The position numbers were made by a program, and so were the translations under genes. Source: Photorhabdus khanii NC19 (lineage in GTDB: Bacteria; Pseudomonadota; Gammaproteobacteria; Enterobacterales; Enterobacteriaceae). Taken from it: DNA of 64,000 nt. This document shows, in pieces, positions 45,022 through 53,539 of this stretch. Location of the stretch: the NCBI RefSeq assembly GCF_000517265.1, contig NZ_AYSJ01000004.1:261286-325285 (forward strand), in the 5' to 3' direction. Positions within the stretch are counted from its first letter, which is position 1. Each line of letters opens with the position of its first letter. The notes under the pieces were generated by a model. It was not told where the DNA came from. It saw nothing but the letters and a program-made list of their open reading frames with translations, and searched no databases.

Positions 45022-45409
45022 TTAATTTGCTGTTCCCTACTGACAACGTTCTCTTAAAACGTGGTGAGGTTTTGATTTCCAGTGACGCGGGGATTTGAGT
45101 GGATTTACCGCTATTATAAGCGCTTGTTGCTCCTACCAGGCGGTAATCCACTTTCAAGCGGTCCAACGCTTCAATCACTACCGCAGCAGAACCTCCGGGA
45201 GCAGCAGGCATCAACTTACCGGTAATCGCATTTTTCCGCGCTTTGGTGTAGACGCCATAACCTACTTTCAGCAGTTGCCCTTCCTTCACCAGTTCACGCA
45301 GTGCTCTGCCAATTTGATCGTAGCCAGCAAGATCTTTGAAATCGTCACGAGTGAAAACATAACGCTTTGAGCGTTTCAGTCGTGACTGAATACGAGCTTT
45401 TGTGGTCAT
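45014..45409 (-). CDS. DUF6088 antitoxin / regulator
   Basis: 131 residues. DUF6088 proteins pair with AbiEii toxins and resemble AbiEi N-termini: TRDDFKDLAGYDQIGRALRE near 20-39 is the winged-helix recognition part and GQLLKVGYGVYTKAR the wing. The C-terminal part is short (ASLEIKTSPRFKRTL). The gene begins 31 bp from a tandem 15-bp repeat (45440-45477), the likely operator. An AGGAGG lies just upstream of the ATG. Confidence 0.78.
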   Translation of the reverse strand: MTTKARIQSRLKRSKRYVFTRDDFKDLAGYDQIGRALRELVKEGQLLKVGYGVYTKARKNAITGKLMPAAPGGSAAVVIEALDRLKVDYRLVGATSAYNSGKSTQIPASLEIKTSPRFKRTLSVGNSKLNG

Positions 45410-45439
45410 GCTATCCTCCTTTGGTCATTTCTTCATCAT

Positions 45440-45477
45440 AGCAAACATACGACATTTTTAACAGCAAACATACGACA
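45440..45477 (-). promoter_or_regulatory. Tandem direct repeat upstream of DUF6088
   Basis: AGCAAACATACGACA occurs at 45440-45454 and again at 45463-45477, a 23-bp period of about two helical turns. On the gene's strand it reads TGTCGTATGTTTGCT twice. A dimeric regulator could bind both on one face; this is inferred from geometry. Confidence 0.55.
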
Positions 45478-45483
45478 CTTAAC

Positions 45484-46317
45484 TTACCCTGCAGCCAGTA
45501 TTCGCGGGTAGTGTTTAGCAATGATGTCGTTCATCCTCTCAACCAACTCCAGGCGTTTGAAGGTCAAGTGCGCAGTGCCCTTTTGATAGTAACGAATGCT
45601 GAAGAACTCATCTTCGTAAACTTCCTTCGCCGGGTTATCACGAATATGCTCCATCAACCGGATAGAGATATCACCACGATTGTCAGATATCGGTTTACCA
45701 TCGAGCAGAAAAAGCATTCTTTCAAGATCTGCCAGTTGATCCCGCCGCCAACCCCAGCTGAGGCTAAAACCCCAGCGGTTATGCGTCACCAGATTGTTAA
45801 TGATAATCTTCTTACCGAAGCTGAAAGGACTATTGGTTTTATAATCCCATGACAGCCCTTTGAAAACATTAATAATGCCGCGTTCAAACACATCTATTTT
45901 GTTCAGATGCAACTGCTCAAAGGTACTGAGTATATTCGCCTCGCTGATTGCAGGAAGATCGCCTTCCTCTAGGTTCTTATGCCACTGGTCGCGAGCTTGC
46001 GCATCCATTAGCGACATCATGCCAGATTTCAACATTAAATCGCGCCAGATACTGCGGTCGATATTACGGGTGATAGCAGGCATCGCTTTATCAGCCTTTT
46101 CAGTCAGCCAACTGTCGTAACGATGTCCAGCTTTCATCGCCCAGCCTTGCGCTGTACCACCGCCGATTTCTGAGGTTAACCGTGAAATGGCATCAAGCTG
46201 CTCGATGATCTGTTTAATCTGCATAAGTGCGGAATCGCGACCAGTGACAATGCGTTCCATACTGGTCGAAAGGATGAGTTCGCTGTGTTCCGTTAACACA
46301 TCGGGTTCTGTTTGCAT
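45484..46317 (-). CDS. DUF4942 protein
   Basis: 277 residues of the DUF4942 family found in enterobacterial islands beside cbtA and DUF932 genes. Typical stretches are SIWRDLMLKSGMMSLMDAQA near 87-106, INVFKGLSWDYKTN near 150 and FGKKIIINNLVT near 166. The function is unknown; the context resembles the yfjQ-yeeS-yeeU-yeeV block of E. coli islands. It has an ordinary base composition for this island and no damage. Confidence 0.8.
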   Translation of the reverse strand: MQTEPDVLTEHSELILSTSMERIVTGRDSALMQIKQIIEQLDAISRLTSEIGGGTAQGWAMKAGHRYDSWLTEKADKAMPAITRNIDRSIWRDLMLKSGMMSLMDAQARDQWHKNLEEGDLPAISEANILSTFEQLHLNKIDVFERGIINVFKGLSWDYKTNSPFSFGKKIIINNLVTHNRWGFSLSWGWRRDQLADLERMLFLLDGKPISDNRGDISIRLMEHIRDNPAKEVYEDEFFSIRYYQKGTAHLTFKRLELVERMNDIIAKHYPRILAAG

Positions 46318-46430
46318 CGTTAATCGTCCATAAAAGCAAATGCGCCTGCCGGGAGTGGCAGGCGCATTATGCGATGAATAAAAAGAGTGGAGAGTTCAGA
46401 GGTAAAAAACAGGAATGAGGCTCGAAGAAT

Positions 46431-46751
46431 TTACGTATTCATCAGCCCTGTAGCTCGCCGGGCTCTGAGAATATCGGTAGCTGTCAGGAACGGTGTCTGT
46501 TCCTGACAGGTGAATCCCTTTCGGTCAGTACGTACCAGTTCATAGCGCTCAACCAGGAAATTCACTGCATCAGCAAGCGTGATCCCCGCCTCGATATGTT
46601 CCTGGATGGCCGTGTCGTCATGGAATGGCGTGTCGTTGAGTGTAAGGGCGTAATGTTGCTCTAAAAGATAAGTTAACAGTTGCTGCCAGACCTGGACGGG
46701 TGACAGGCGTGACGAAACCGGCACCGTGGCCGGTACAGTTGAAATTTGCAT
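46431..46751 (-). CDS. CbtA/YeeV-type toxin
   Basis: 106 residues of the CbtA (YeeV/YkfI/YpjF) family, type IV toxins that bind FtsZ and MreB and block their assembly. [23 protein letters not shown] at the start, [20 protein letters not shown] near 41-60 and [16 protein letters not shown] at the end are diagnostic. The cognate CbeA antitoxin gene lies 36 bp upstream on the same strand. Full length is typical. Confidence 0.9.
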   Translation of the reverse strand: MQISTVPATVPVSSRLSPVQVWQQLLTYLLEQHYALTLNDTPFHDDTAIQEHIEAGITLADAVNFLVERYELVRTDRKGFTCQEQTPFLTATDILRARRATGLMNT

Positions 46752-46787
46752 GAGTGAAGTCCTGATAATAGAAGAAGAGAGAAGGTG

Positions 46788-47123
46788 TTACTGCGTGGCT
46801 AAAGCCTGAGGATAGATAGCGATGTAAACGTAGCCGCAACTACCACGGGTATCAGCTATGCAGGTGAATTCAGCAAGATGAACTGCTACCTGATGTTGCT
46901 GTCGTGGATTTAGTTCGCCGGAGCGCAGCATATTTTCCAGTTGTTCTACAAACAGAGGGAAAGCCAGATCCAGTTTCTGCAGTTGCTCCGGGGTAAAGCT
47001 CCCCGTCAAACCAGCCCTGTCAGCCAGGTAATGTAGCCTGTTGCCTTCCTGAACCAGCCTTGCGCCAAAGCGTGGGGTGATATCGCTTTGCAGTCCCCAT
47101 TCATGGGGTGGTATTAATGGCAT
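46788..47123 (-). CDS. CbeA/YeeU-type antitoxin
   Basis: 111 residues of the CbeA (YeeU/YfjZ/YafW) family, which counter the toxin by stabilising FtsZ and MreB bundles rather than by binding CbtA. The sequence begins PPHEWGLQSDITPRFGARLVQ and contains RLHYLADRAG and FTCIADTRGSCGYVYIAIYP, all characteristic. It sits between the radC-like gene and cbtA in the usual order. Confidence 0.9.
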   Translation of the reverse strand: MPLIPPHEWGLQSDITPRFGARLVQEGNRLHYLADRAGLTGSFTPEQLQKLDLAFPLFVEQLENMLRSGELNPRQQHQVAVHLAEFTCIADTRGSCGYVYIAIYPQALATQ

Positions 47124-47135
47124 GAAAACCTCTGT

Positions 47136-47606
47136 TTAAAGCAAACCATGCTCAGCAAAAGAAACTACTTCGTTCCCAACCACAAGATGATCCAGCACAC
47201 GCACTTCCACCAGTGCCAACGCTTTCACGATCCGCTGAGTGATATGTTTATCCTGCTGGCTGATTTCTGTCGTACCGGACGGATGGTTGTGCGCCAGAAT
47301 TACCGCAGCGGCATTGTGCTTCAGGGCCAATTTAACCACTTCTCGGGGATGCACTTCGGTATGGCTGAGCGTGCCGGTAAACAGTGTTTCTCGTTCCAGC
47401 AGACAATGCTGATTGTCGAGATACATCACGATAAAAACTTCACGCTCCTGATGAACCATCTGTAGCTGAAGCCAGGTTTTGGTGAAACTGGTGGAGGTAA
47501 ATGGCTCACTCGGCTGACGCTGGTATTTCTCCAACAGTCGCAACGCTCGAAGGATGACTCGCTGCTCGTTTGCAGGAAATACCGGGGATAAATTGAATGC
47601 AGACAT
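47136..47606 (-). CDS. RadC-like JAB-domain protein (YeeS type)
   Basis: 156 residues of the RadC/MPN family. The metalloprotease-like motif is [19 protein letters not shown] (H-x-H-P-S-G-x10-D). Lone short RadC proteins of this type are standard in enterobacterial islands directly upstream of cbeA-cbtA; their actual role is not known and repair activity is doubtful. It is complete, and 12 bp separate it from cbeA. Confidence 0.88.
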   Translation of the reverse strand: MSAFNLSPVFPANEQRVILRALRLLEKYQRQPSEPFTSTSFTKTWLQLQMVHQEREVFIVMYLDNQHCLLERETLFTGTLSHTEVHPREVVKLALKHNAAAVILAHNHPSGTTEISQQDKHITQRIVKALALVEVRVLDHLVVGNEVVSFAEHGLL

Positions 47607-47671
47607 AATTGTTCCTTAAAACAAAAAGCCCCGCTGGTTTATTAGCAGGGCCTGAAGGATTATAAAAAGGT

Positions 47672-48493
47672 TCATGAAGCAAGCTGCAGCGTATTCTCGG
47701 CCATCACCCACAGGGCACGATTAAGCTTCACATCACCGTCGATACCTTTAACGCCGCGTGTGTGGGCGCGTTTACCTTTGGTCGTTCGCCCCGACAGTCC
47801 ACCTTTAATCAGGTTTTCCTGAATGCGCTGGTACGTGGTCCACAGATCGTTGCTCTCGTCCTGCCAGCGGCGCGGGGAAAGGATTTGTGATTCAGTGACC
47901 GGCTGGTGCTCCTCGCCAAAGCGATAGGTTAATGCTGCTTTCGCCATTGCTTGTTGTGCTGATGGAGGTAACAAAAGTGACTGCATAGCATCGCGCTTCT
48001 CTTCCACCCGGTCAAAAATCCCCAGTACTTCGTAAGCCCCTTCAATGACTTTCTCCACCACGTTACCCTTATGGGGGACACGCACCTCACCAAAACTCTC
48101 ACCGCAAATCAGTCCATTTTGGCAAACCGATCTGAATAGACCCGGCAGTATCTGGTATGAACTGGAGCCGTCGTGACTGTTAAGTAGAATAATTTCTGGC
48201 ACCTGCTTGCCGGTGATTTGTCCTTCGCGGCGAAGGCGCAGCATGTGTTTGGTGTGCTCACGCTTGCTCTGGTCGCACACGCGGGTCTGGCAGGCAAAGA
48301 ACAGCTGGAAGCCTTCTCGCTGCAAATTATCTAGCAGGGTAATGGTCGGGATGTAAGTGTATCGGTCGCTGCGTGATTCATGTTTCTCCTCGCTGAAGAC
48401 ACTTGGCACGTAATGCGCCAGTTCATCACGGGTTAGAGGGCGGTCACGACGTACAACATTGGCCGCACCAAAGCGGCTGGCTAATCGAGTCAT
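47672..48493 (-). CDS. DUF932 protein (YfjQ type)
   Basis: 273 residues of the DUF932 family (plasmid/phage and island proteins of unknown function). VPSVFSEEKHESRSDRYTYI near 30, then ILLNSHDGSSSYQ and PGLFRSVCQNGL near 102-130 are typical, and the C-terminus ends in the lysine-rich TTKGKRAHTRGVKGID. It opens the island module DUF932-RadC-CbeA-CbtA-DUF4942. Gene content upstream of it was probably lost when the IS1182 element entered. Confidence 0.82.
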   Translation of the reverse strand: MTRLASRFGAANVVRRDRPLTRDELAHYVPSVFSEEKHESRSDRYTYIPTITLLDNLQREGFQLFFACQTRVCDQSKREHTKHMLRLRREGQITGKQVPEIILLNSHDGSSSYQILPGLFRSVCQNGLICGESFGEVRVPHKGNVVEKVIEGAYEVLGIFDRVEEKRDAMQSLLLPPSAQQAMAKAALTYRFGEEHQPVTESQILSPRRWQDESNDLWTTYQRIQENLIKGGLSGRTTKGKRAHTRGVKGIDGDVKLNRALWVMAENTLQLAS

Positions 48494-48527
48494 AGCTAAT
48501 TCCTTATATGGAGATTAAAGACAAAAA

Positions 48528-48555
48528 GGCCATGCTTCCCGAAGGAGGCATGGCC
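48528..48555 (-). terminator. Leftward terminator upstream of DUF932
   Basis: GGCCATGC / GCATGGCC arms (48528-48535, 48548-48555) precede a leftward TTTTTGTCTTT tract. It lies 35 bp before the DUF932 start, so it would end a gene that once stood to the right, now replaced by IS1182. Confidence 0.6.
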
Positions 48556-48636
48556 CCAGATTATTGACAAAGTGCTGGTTTTTTATCCGACACTTTGTTT
48601 TAATTAAGTTCCGTTCACTCAACGGAGCTTGCCACC

Positions 48637-50015
48637 ATGTTAAGAACACCCCCTCTCCAGACTTTCCCACCAGAAACGCTCTCGCTTGACGAGCTGGTCC
48701 CTAAAAATCATTTGGTCCGTCAAGTCGATGCTGCCATTGATTTCGAATTTATCCGCGAATGAGTCGCCCCGTTGTATTGCCACAATAATGGCCGTCCTGC
48801 TATCGATCCGGTCATGCTGATTAAAATGATGTTACTCGGCTACTTGTTTGGCGTCCCCAGTGAACGCCGTCTGGTTCAGGAAATTCAGGTTAATGTGGCT
48901 TACCGCTGGTTTCTGCGCCTCGGACTGACAGAAAAGGTCCCTGATGCCTCAACCCTGAGCCAGAACCGCCGCCGCCGTTTCAATCATACTGCGGTCTTCC
49001 AACAGATTTTTGACCACATTGTTGAACAGGCGATAGCCAAAGGATTTGTGGGCAGACACGTACTCTATACCGACAGCACCCACCTGAAAGCCAGTGCCAA
49101 TCCGCATAAATCGGAGAATGTCATGCGGTCGGTTCCCCCCGGCGCCTATTTTGACACACTGGATAAAGCCGTCACTCAAGACCGGGCGGCAGCCGGAAAA
49201 AAAGCCTGAAGCCAGCCCTTAAGGAACGGCAGAGAAAGACGAAAGTCAGTACCACCGATCCGGAAAGCGGGTTTATGCCCCGGACCAACAAACCCAGGGG
49301 GTTCTTTTACCTTGACCACCGTACCGTGGATGGGCAAGTCGGTATTATCACCGATACCTACGCCACACCAGGTAATGTCCACGACAGCCAGCCTTTTATC
49401 AAGCGTTTGACGCGTCAGTTAGAGCGTTTTGCTCTCAATCCCCTTGCGGTTGGGTTGGATGCGGGCTATTTTACGGCCCCGGTTTGTTATCTGACGGAAC
49501 AGTTAGGCATTACGCCCATTATCGGTTATCGCCGCCCAAACAAGGGACCGAACACCTTTCAGAAGAAACACTTCACCTATGACAGGCAGCAAGATTGCTA
49601 TGTCTGCCCGCAGGGCGAAAACCTGATTTATACCCCAACCGACCGTCAGGGATACCGGCATTATCAAGCGCCGGCGACTATCTGCCAGAGCTGTCCGCAG
49701 CGTGATGCCTGCACTCACGCGAAAGGCGGAAAAATGCTAACCCGCCATGTCTGGGAGGCCAGTAAAGAGCAGGCCAGAGAAAACCGATTAACCCCGTGGG
49801 GGAAAAAGCTCTACAAACGAAGAAAGGAGACGATAGAGCGTAGTTTTGCGGATGCGAAGCAGCATCACGGGCACCGCTATGCCCGTTTTCGTGGGTTGCA
49901 GAAAGTGCAAATACAGTGTCTCCTGTCGGCAACAGCCCAAAATATCAAGAAGATAGCCTTGCTGGTCGCAATGCTGTGTTGTTTTTATCTCTGGAGAGCG
50001 AGTGTTTTATTGTAG
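48637..50015 (+). mobile_element. IS1182-family element, transposase broken twice
   Basis: The transposase frame starts at ATG 48637 (MLRTPPLQTFPPETLSLDEL) and belongs to the IS1182 family: LVPKNHLVRQVD, GRPAIDPVMLIKMMLLGYLF, VLYTDSTHLKASANPHK, later VGLDAGYFTAPVCY and RKETIERSFADAKQHHG with the catalytic Glu. A TGA at 48760 interrupts residue 42, and a run of seven A at 49197-49203 marks a shift to the -1 frame. The element therefore appears inactive. An ACAAAGTG/CACTTTGT hairpin (48567-48598) lies near its left end; the exact termini are not resolved. Confidence 0.85.
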
Positions 50016-50139
50016 GAGAAGCGAAAATAGCGCCCTGGCGGGGGATTAAACCGGGTTAATGAGGAAAATGGATGGCATTATGATTCATAATGAAAGGAAC
50101 AGACCCCGTTATTTTCAACGAGGTTTGTCAGCGGTCTGT

Positions 50140-50165
50140 CATCTACCAACATCTGTTGGTAGATG
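50140..50165. repeat. Perfect 26-bp palindrome
   Basis: CATCTACCAACA (50140-50151) and TGTTGGTAGATG (50154-50165) with a 2-bp centre, in the non-coding strip between IS1182 and att site 2. There is no T-tract. It may be a protein-binding or cruciform site. Confidence 0.6.
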
Positions 50166-50274
50166 TACGTTGAAGTCGGTTGACCCCGGGAGAGTTAATA
50201 TAGCGGGAACGATAGATAAGTACTGGATTTCAGGGACAAAAAAAGACGTCAGTTGACGTCCATTGATGTTCCGA

Positions 50275-50297
50275 TGGTGCGAAGGCCGGACTCGAAC
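50275..50297. repeat. att-like copy of leuX 3' end (site 2)
   Basis: TGGTGCGAAGGCCGGACTCG plus AAC differs from the leuX end at 58583 by one missing C. It is preceded by a GACGTCA-GT-TGACGTC inverted repeat similar to the one before site 1. It marks the left boundary of the P4-like element that ends in leuX. Confidence 0.75.
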
Positions 50298-50521
50298 AAT
50301 AAGTTAATATATTGTTTTTAAATTAGTTTATTAAAAAATATTATTATGATGCCCCTTTTTATGCCCCCAAGACCAGAATTATTCACTACTATTTCATGTA
50401 ACCAATTAAATTTAAATAGAAAATTAATACAACAGGTATGGTGTAATTTTAAGTTACAGTCTATTTCGTTACGTGATTTTATTTCATTTGAGATACAAGA
50501 TAACTCCGTGGTTTTTTCAAC

Positions 50522-50566
50522 TCTCTTAGTTGACTTGTTAAATTTTTTAACAAGTCAACTAAGAGA
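50522..50566. repeat. Perfect 21-bp-arm inverted repeat
   Basis: Arms at 50522-50542 and 50546-50566 are exact complements around a TTT loop; the stem begins TCTCTTAGTTGACTTG. It lies 225 bp inside att site 2 in AT-rich DNA with no gene. The lack of a following T-tract argues against a simple terminator. An untranslated hairpin RNA, a recombinase site or a replication structure are possibilities. Nothing else is recognised in 50298-50720. Confidence 0.65.
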
Positions 50567-50720
50567 AGACAAGCGTAGCGCGTCAGCTAGAAAACGCCCA
50601 TGTCATAGTCATCAATAAGCTGATTTCGTCAGCGTATCTAATCAACCGTTTAACTCACTGATTAAATTATCTGTCCCCTATTGCTACGTGTTACATCCTG
50701 CGTTAACCTTGCTACACTTA

Positions 50721-50852
50721 ATTGCTGTCATCGACAGCCGCCAATGTTTCCGAGGGATCTGTGAGGAAACGCTTTCGAGTGATCCGCTATTGCTGCCATT
50801 GACAGCACTCAATGCTTCTAAAAGGTCTGTGAAGAAGCGCTTTCGAGCGACC
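50721..50852 (+). repeat. Imperfect tandem repeat, 68-bp period
   Basis: Two ~64-bp units start at 50721 and 50789. Both begin ATTGCTG, continue GACAGC, CAATG, TCTGTGA, and end with CGCTTTCGAG. Each begins with a small inverted repeat (GCTGTC/GACAGC; imperfect in unit 2). No coding interpretation is convincing; the neighbouring 50853-51152 stretch also holds no clear gene. Confidence 0.55.
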
Positions 50853-51152
50853 ATACCTAAAATTCTCCCTGATCTGAAAAGAGAAGGCCGTCAGATACCA
50901 TGAGGCTGATAACCCCACTTATCCTTTGAGAGCGGGGATCGCGAAATGAAAGCGATGAAGGTGCACTTATACATTTGACTCACTCACGGGTTGTTTATCC
51001 CGGAGGAAAAGAGTTCTTCTTATACCCAGGAGTCAGACAGGACAGCTTTACTTGCCTTTCGCTCCAATGAGATTAAGTTACACGTTTAACCTCATTCACC
51101 TCACGTAAGTTAAAGCATCCGCGGTTTGTGGTTTGCTTGGCTCACACCTTAA

Positions 51153-51449
51153 CTACTGCTGCCTGAGTTATCAGGCGGTCAGGTAGGTTATATCTCAATA
51201 TCAGCATATTGCGACAGTTTTACACTGCTACGGGCAGCACTTTGCTATGCCATCAGGCATCAGCAAACGCCTGCCCTGCTTCTGTTTACTCACTCCGATG
51301 TTCAGGCGTCACTTTTCGCCGGTTTACCGCTGAAAGTGACGCCGCAGCATAAAGGCAACATTCGTATTACAGGTGTATGCCCGTTCAACAAATCAGTGCT
51401 TCTGTCACTGCTAATTAAGATTAAAAAAACATTAAAAAGGAAGGCTTGA
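51153..51449 (+). pseudogene. Start-less hypothetical frame (98 codons)
   Basis: Open frame between a TAA at 51150-51152 and a TGA at 51447-51449 with coding-like composition (YISISAYCDSFTLLRAALCY, then SDVQASLFAGLPLKVTPQHK). No ATG, GTG or TTG occurs in the first 60 codons, so it is either a decayed gene or a frameshifted one. The style recalls small P4-family island proteins (Ash/Icd-like) but I cannot assign it. Confidence 0.3.
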
Positions 51450-51640
51450 CGATATCGAGGCTGGCTTTTGCCAGAGGGGATAACCTGTTCACACAGGCGG
51501 TAGTACAGCGTACTGAAACCGATGCCCCGCAATACCTCAACAGAGCTCACTCTGGCGCACAGGTATCGTTCAAGGGCAAAACAGATAACCTCTGTTTTGT
51601 CAGAATTGTCGCGCGCCAGAGATTTGATGTTATCAGGTGA
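51446..51640 (+). CDS. Possible 64-residue hypothetical protein
   Basis: TTG start with AAGGAAG a few bases upstream, overlapping the previous stop (TTGA), 15 bp before the recombinase gene. It reads MTISRLAFARGDNLF and then a polar chain. No family is recognised and it may be a chance frame. Confidence 0.2.
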   Translation: MTISRLAFARGDNLFTQAVVQRTETDAPQYLNRAHSGAQVSFKGKTDNLCFVRIVARQRFDVIR

Positions 51641-51655
51641 AAAATAAGGGGTGAT

Positions 51656-52534
51656 ATGAGTCGATTAGTCAGGGAAATGCAAACTTTTGCCCGACAAGCC
51701 GGAGGCAGTCATAAAACCTGCCATGACCGCATTAGGATAGCGGGACGATTAGGCGAGTTTTTGCTAAGGCTGAATATCCAGGTGAAAAACCTCAACCATT
51801 TAAAGACCAAACACATTGAAAGTTATATCCATGCCCGACTGTCTCAAGGGATAGCCAAACGTACCCTGCAAAATGAAATGTCGGCACTTCGCCATATCTT
51901 TCTTCTGGCGGGTCGGACCAAGTTAAGCACCTCTCCCCGGCTGAGTAATCAGGCATTGGGATTGAGTGGTGCCAGCCGAGCAGGGACAAAACAAGCCATT
52001 CCTGATGTGCTTTTTCAGGCGGTTTATCAGAAAGCAACAAAATACGATGCCGGACTGGCTGTCACTCTCCAGCTTACTCGTTTGATGGGGCTGCGTTCTC
52101 AGGAAGCCGTTCAGTGTAGTGCTTCGCTGAAAAGCTGGCAAAAACAGCTTAACCAGCCTGAACCTAAACTTCATATAATTTTCGGTACAAAAGGTGGTCG
52201 CCCAAGGCAAACCCATGTACTGAATGTGGAAGCCGTGAAAAAAGCCGTTGAGAAAGCCATTGAAATTGCAGAACAACGCGGCGGCAGACTGATTGATAAA
52301 CCCAACCTCAAACAAGCTATGAACTACTGGCGTGCTCATACGACACAATTGGGATTAACAGGCTGTTATGCCCCGCACAGTTTGCGCTACGCATGGGCAC
52401 AGGATGCATTGAAGTTTTACCAAGAAAGCGGTTTTACTCGTCAGGAAGCCAGAGCCTTAGTCTCAATGGATTTAGGTCACGGTGATGGTCGCGGGCGTTA
52501 TGTTGAACGAGTTTATAGTCAAAAGGAAGATTGA
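51656..52534 (+). CDS. Tyrosine recombinase of the Integrase_1 type
   Basis: 292 residues. The N-terminal SAM-like part (about 1-90) precedes a catalytic domain with the full set of residues: Arg in RLMGLRSQEAVQ, Lys in FGTKGGRPRQ, H-x-x-R in YAPHSLRYAWAQ, His in LGHGDGRGRY and Tyr in YVERVY. This architecture fits the island-borne Integrase_1 group rather than P4-type integrases. It is followed within 3 bp by alpA, so it is part of the element's operon. It could act in DNA transfer or multimer resolution, since the P4-type integrase beside leuX is the more likely insertion enzyme. Confidence 0.82.
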   Translation: MSRLVREMQTFARQAGGSHKTCHDRIRIAGRLGEFLLRLNIQVKNLNHLKTKHIESYIHARLSQGIAKRTLQNEMSALRHIFLLAGRTKLSTSPRLSNQALGLSGASRAGTKQAIPDVLFQAVYQKATKYDAGLAVTLQLTRLMGLRSQEAVQCSASLKSWQKQLNQPEPKLHIIFGTKGGRPRQTHVLNVEAVKKAVEKAIEIAEQRGGRLIDKPNLKQAMNYWRAHTTQLGLTGCYAPHSLRYAWAQDALKFYQESGFTRQEARALVSMDLGHGDGRGRYVERVYSQKED

Positions 52535-52537
52535 AAA

Positions 52538-52738
52538 ATGGCAGAGACAACCTTAATACGTCTGGCGGATGTCATGAAAAAAGTCGGTTTAAAGAAATCA
52601 TGGATTTACCATTTGATGCAGCAAGACGAGTTTCCTAAATCTGTCAGTCTGGGAGCACGCTCAGTTGCATGGGTAGAAAAAGAAATTGATGAATGGATTA
52701 TCAATAAAATCAACAATCGCAAGGAAACACAGGGATGA
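52538..52738 (+). CDS. AlpA-family regulator
   Basis: 66-residue AlpA-type MerR-like winged helix: LIRLADVMKKVGLKKSWIYH, then EFPKSVSLGARSVAWVEKEI, with the W near the end of the domain as expected. AlpA proteins activate excision or integrase genes of P4-like elements. It is tightly packed between the recombinase and the Ash-like gene, the latter overlapping it by 4 bp (ATGA). Confidence 0.9.
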   Translation: MAETTLIRLADVMKKVGLKKSWIYHLMQQDEFPKSVSLGARSVAWVEKEIDEWIINKINNRKETQG

Positions 52739-53358
52739 GTCTGAATGAGGCTTTTAACCTTAATTATAAGTTGATAATCAGTAAATTACTGAGGTATAGT
52801 TCACGCGCTGCGGCAAAATCCGCAGCCGGAGTTAGCGTTCCGATTAACATGATGGCAGCATTAGACGCCTGTTTTAGGCTATTCAATGCTGGTGCCTTTG
52901 TACACCTGTTGTCTATGGTGGCTCAGGCAGGGGCTTCGAAAGAAGCGCCGGTTTCCATTGTGTCCGGTAACGCTAACCCTGTCTGGGCTGCCACCCTTGA
53001 GGTTAGCGTCTCTGGTGGTAGCGATAGTTCGCACACAATGGAGGCTGCCTTATGGCTATACCCCCTCTTAACCTCTACCTACCACCCCAAAACTGGCTGT
53101 TTTATCTACAATGTCAACTATTCTCCCGTTCTAAGACTTTTTCTCTGGCAGGGGTGTTTTATGCATGATTACCGCCCTGAAAACTCAGAAGAAGTACTCG
53201 ACCACTGCCGGGCACTTATCAATAGTATTATTGAGCAAAATAATCTCGCGTTTAAGGAAATCCTAGCTTTCATTTTATGGGAACGCATTGAACTGCTCAG
53301 TAAAATGCTGGTTGGGGAAACCACTGAGGAGGAAAATCATGCCCTCCTTCGTTTCTGA
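52735..53358 (+). CDS. Ash-like island protein with helical C-terminus
   Basis: 207 residues. The middle, SMVAQAGASKEAPVS then GNANPVWAATLEV, resembles the phage P4 Ash family core (S-M-V-x-x-A-G-x-x-x-x-x-P-V-S-x-x-x-G-x-x-N-P). The C-terminal 55 residues from MHDYRPENSEEV are a separate helical segment that often exists as its own small gene, so a fusion or a start at 53161 is possible. It follows alpA by overlap and its end overlaps the primase start (53339). Function is unknown. Confidence 0.5.
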   Translation: MSLNEAFNLNYKLIISKLLRYSSRAAAKSAAGVSVPINMMAALDACFRLFNAGAFVHLLSMVAQAGASKEAPVSIVSGNANPVWAATLEVSVSGGSDSSHTMEAALWLYPLLTSTYHPKTGCFIYNVNYSPVLRLFLWQGCFMHDYRPENSEEVLDHCRALINSIIEQNNLAFKEILAFILWERIELLSKMLVGETTEEENHALLRF

Positions 53359-53536
53359 TATTGTCCGGCAATCCCGCCACCGCTGGCCCGCGATTCTGTC
53401 TCAGGCGGGCATTGTTGTGCCTGCCAATCATCGCAAAGCGCCAGCCCACAGGCATTCTGTTAATGTTCCGCATTCGGTAAGAGGGTCCACTGCGGCAGCC
53501 GCAGCCCATCCTCATGCATCATCTGGACAAGTATAA
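53339..53536 (+). pseudogene. Primase-helicase gene, 5' fragment
   Basis: Starts at ATG 53339 behind GAGGAGGA and encodes FVSDIVRQSRHRWPAILSQ and AGIVVPANHRK, the N-terminal segment of P4-alpha-like primases that precedes the CPxCGGKDRF zinc motif. The homology stops near residue 40 and the frame ends at 53536. The zinc motif is found 880 bp further on, at 54435, so an insertion split the gene. Confidence 0.65.
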
Positions 53537-53539
53537 GCG

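Noticed and set aside
52735-52900. Treating the first part of the Ash-like frame as a membrane protein
   Set aside because: Hydrophobicity is moderate and interrupted; no clear membrane segment.
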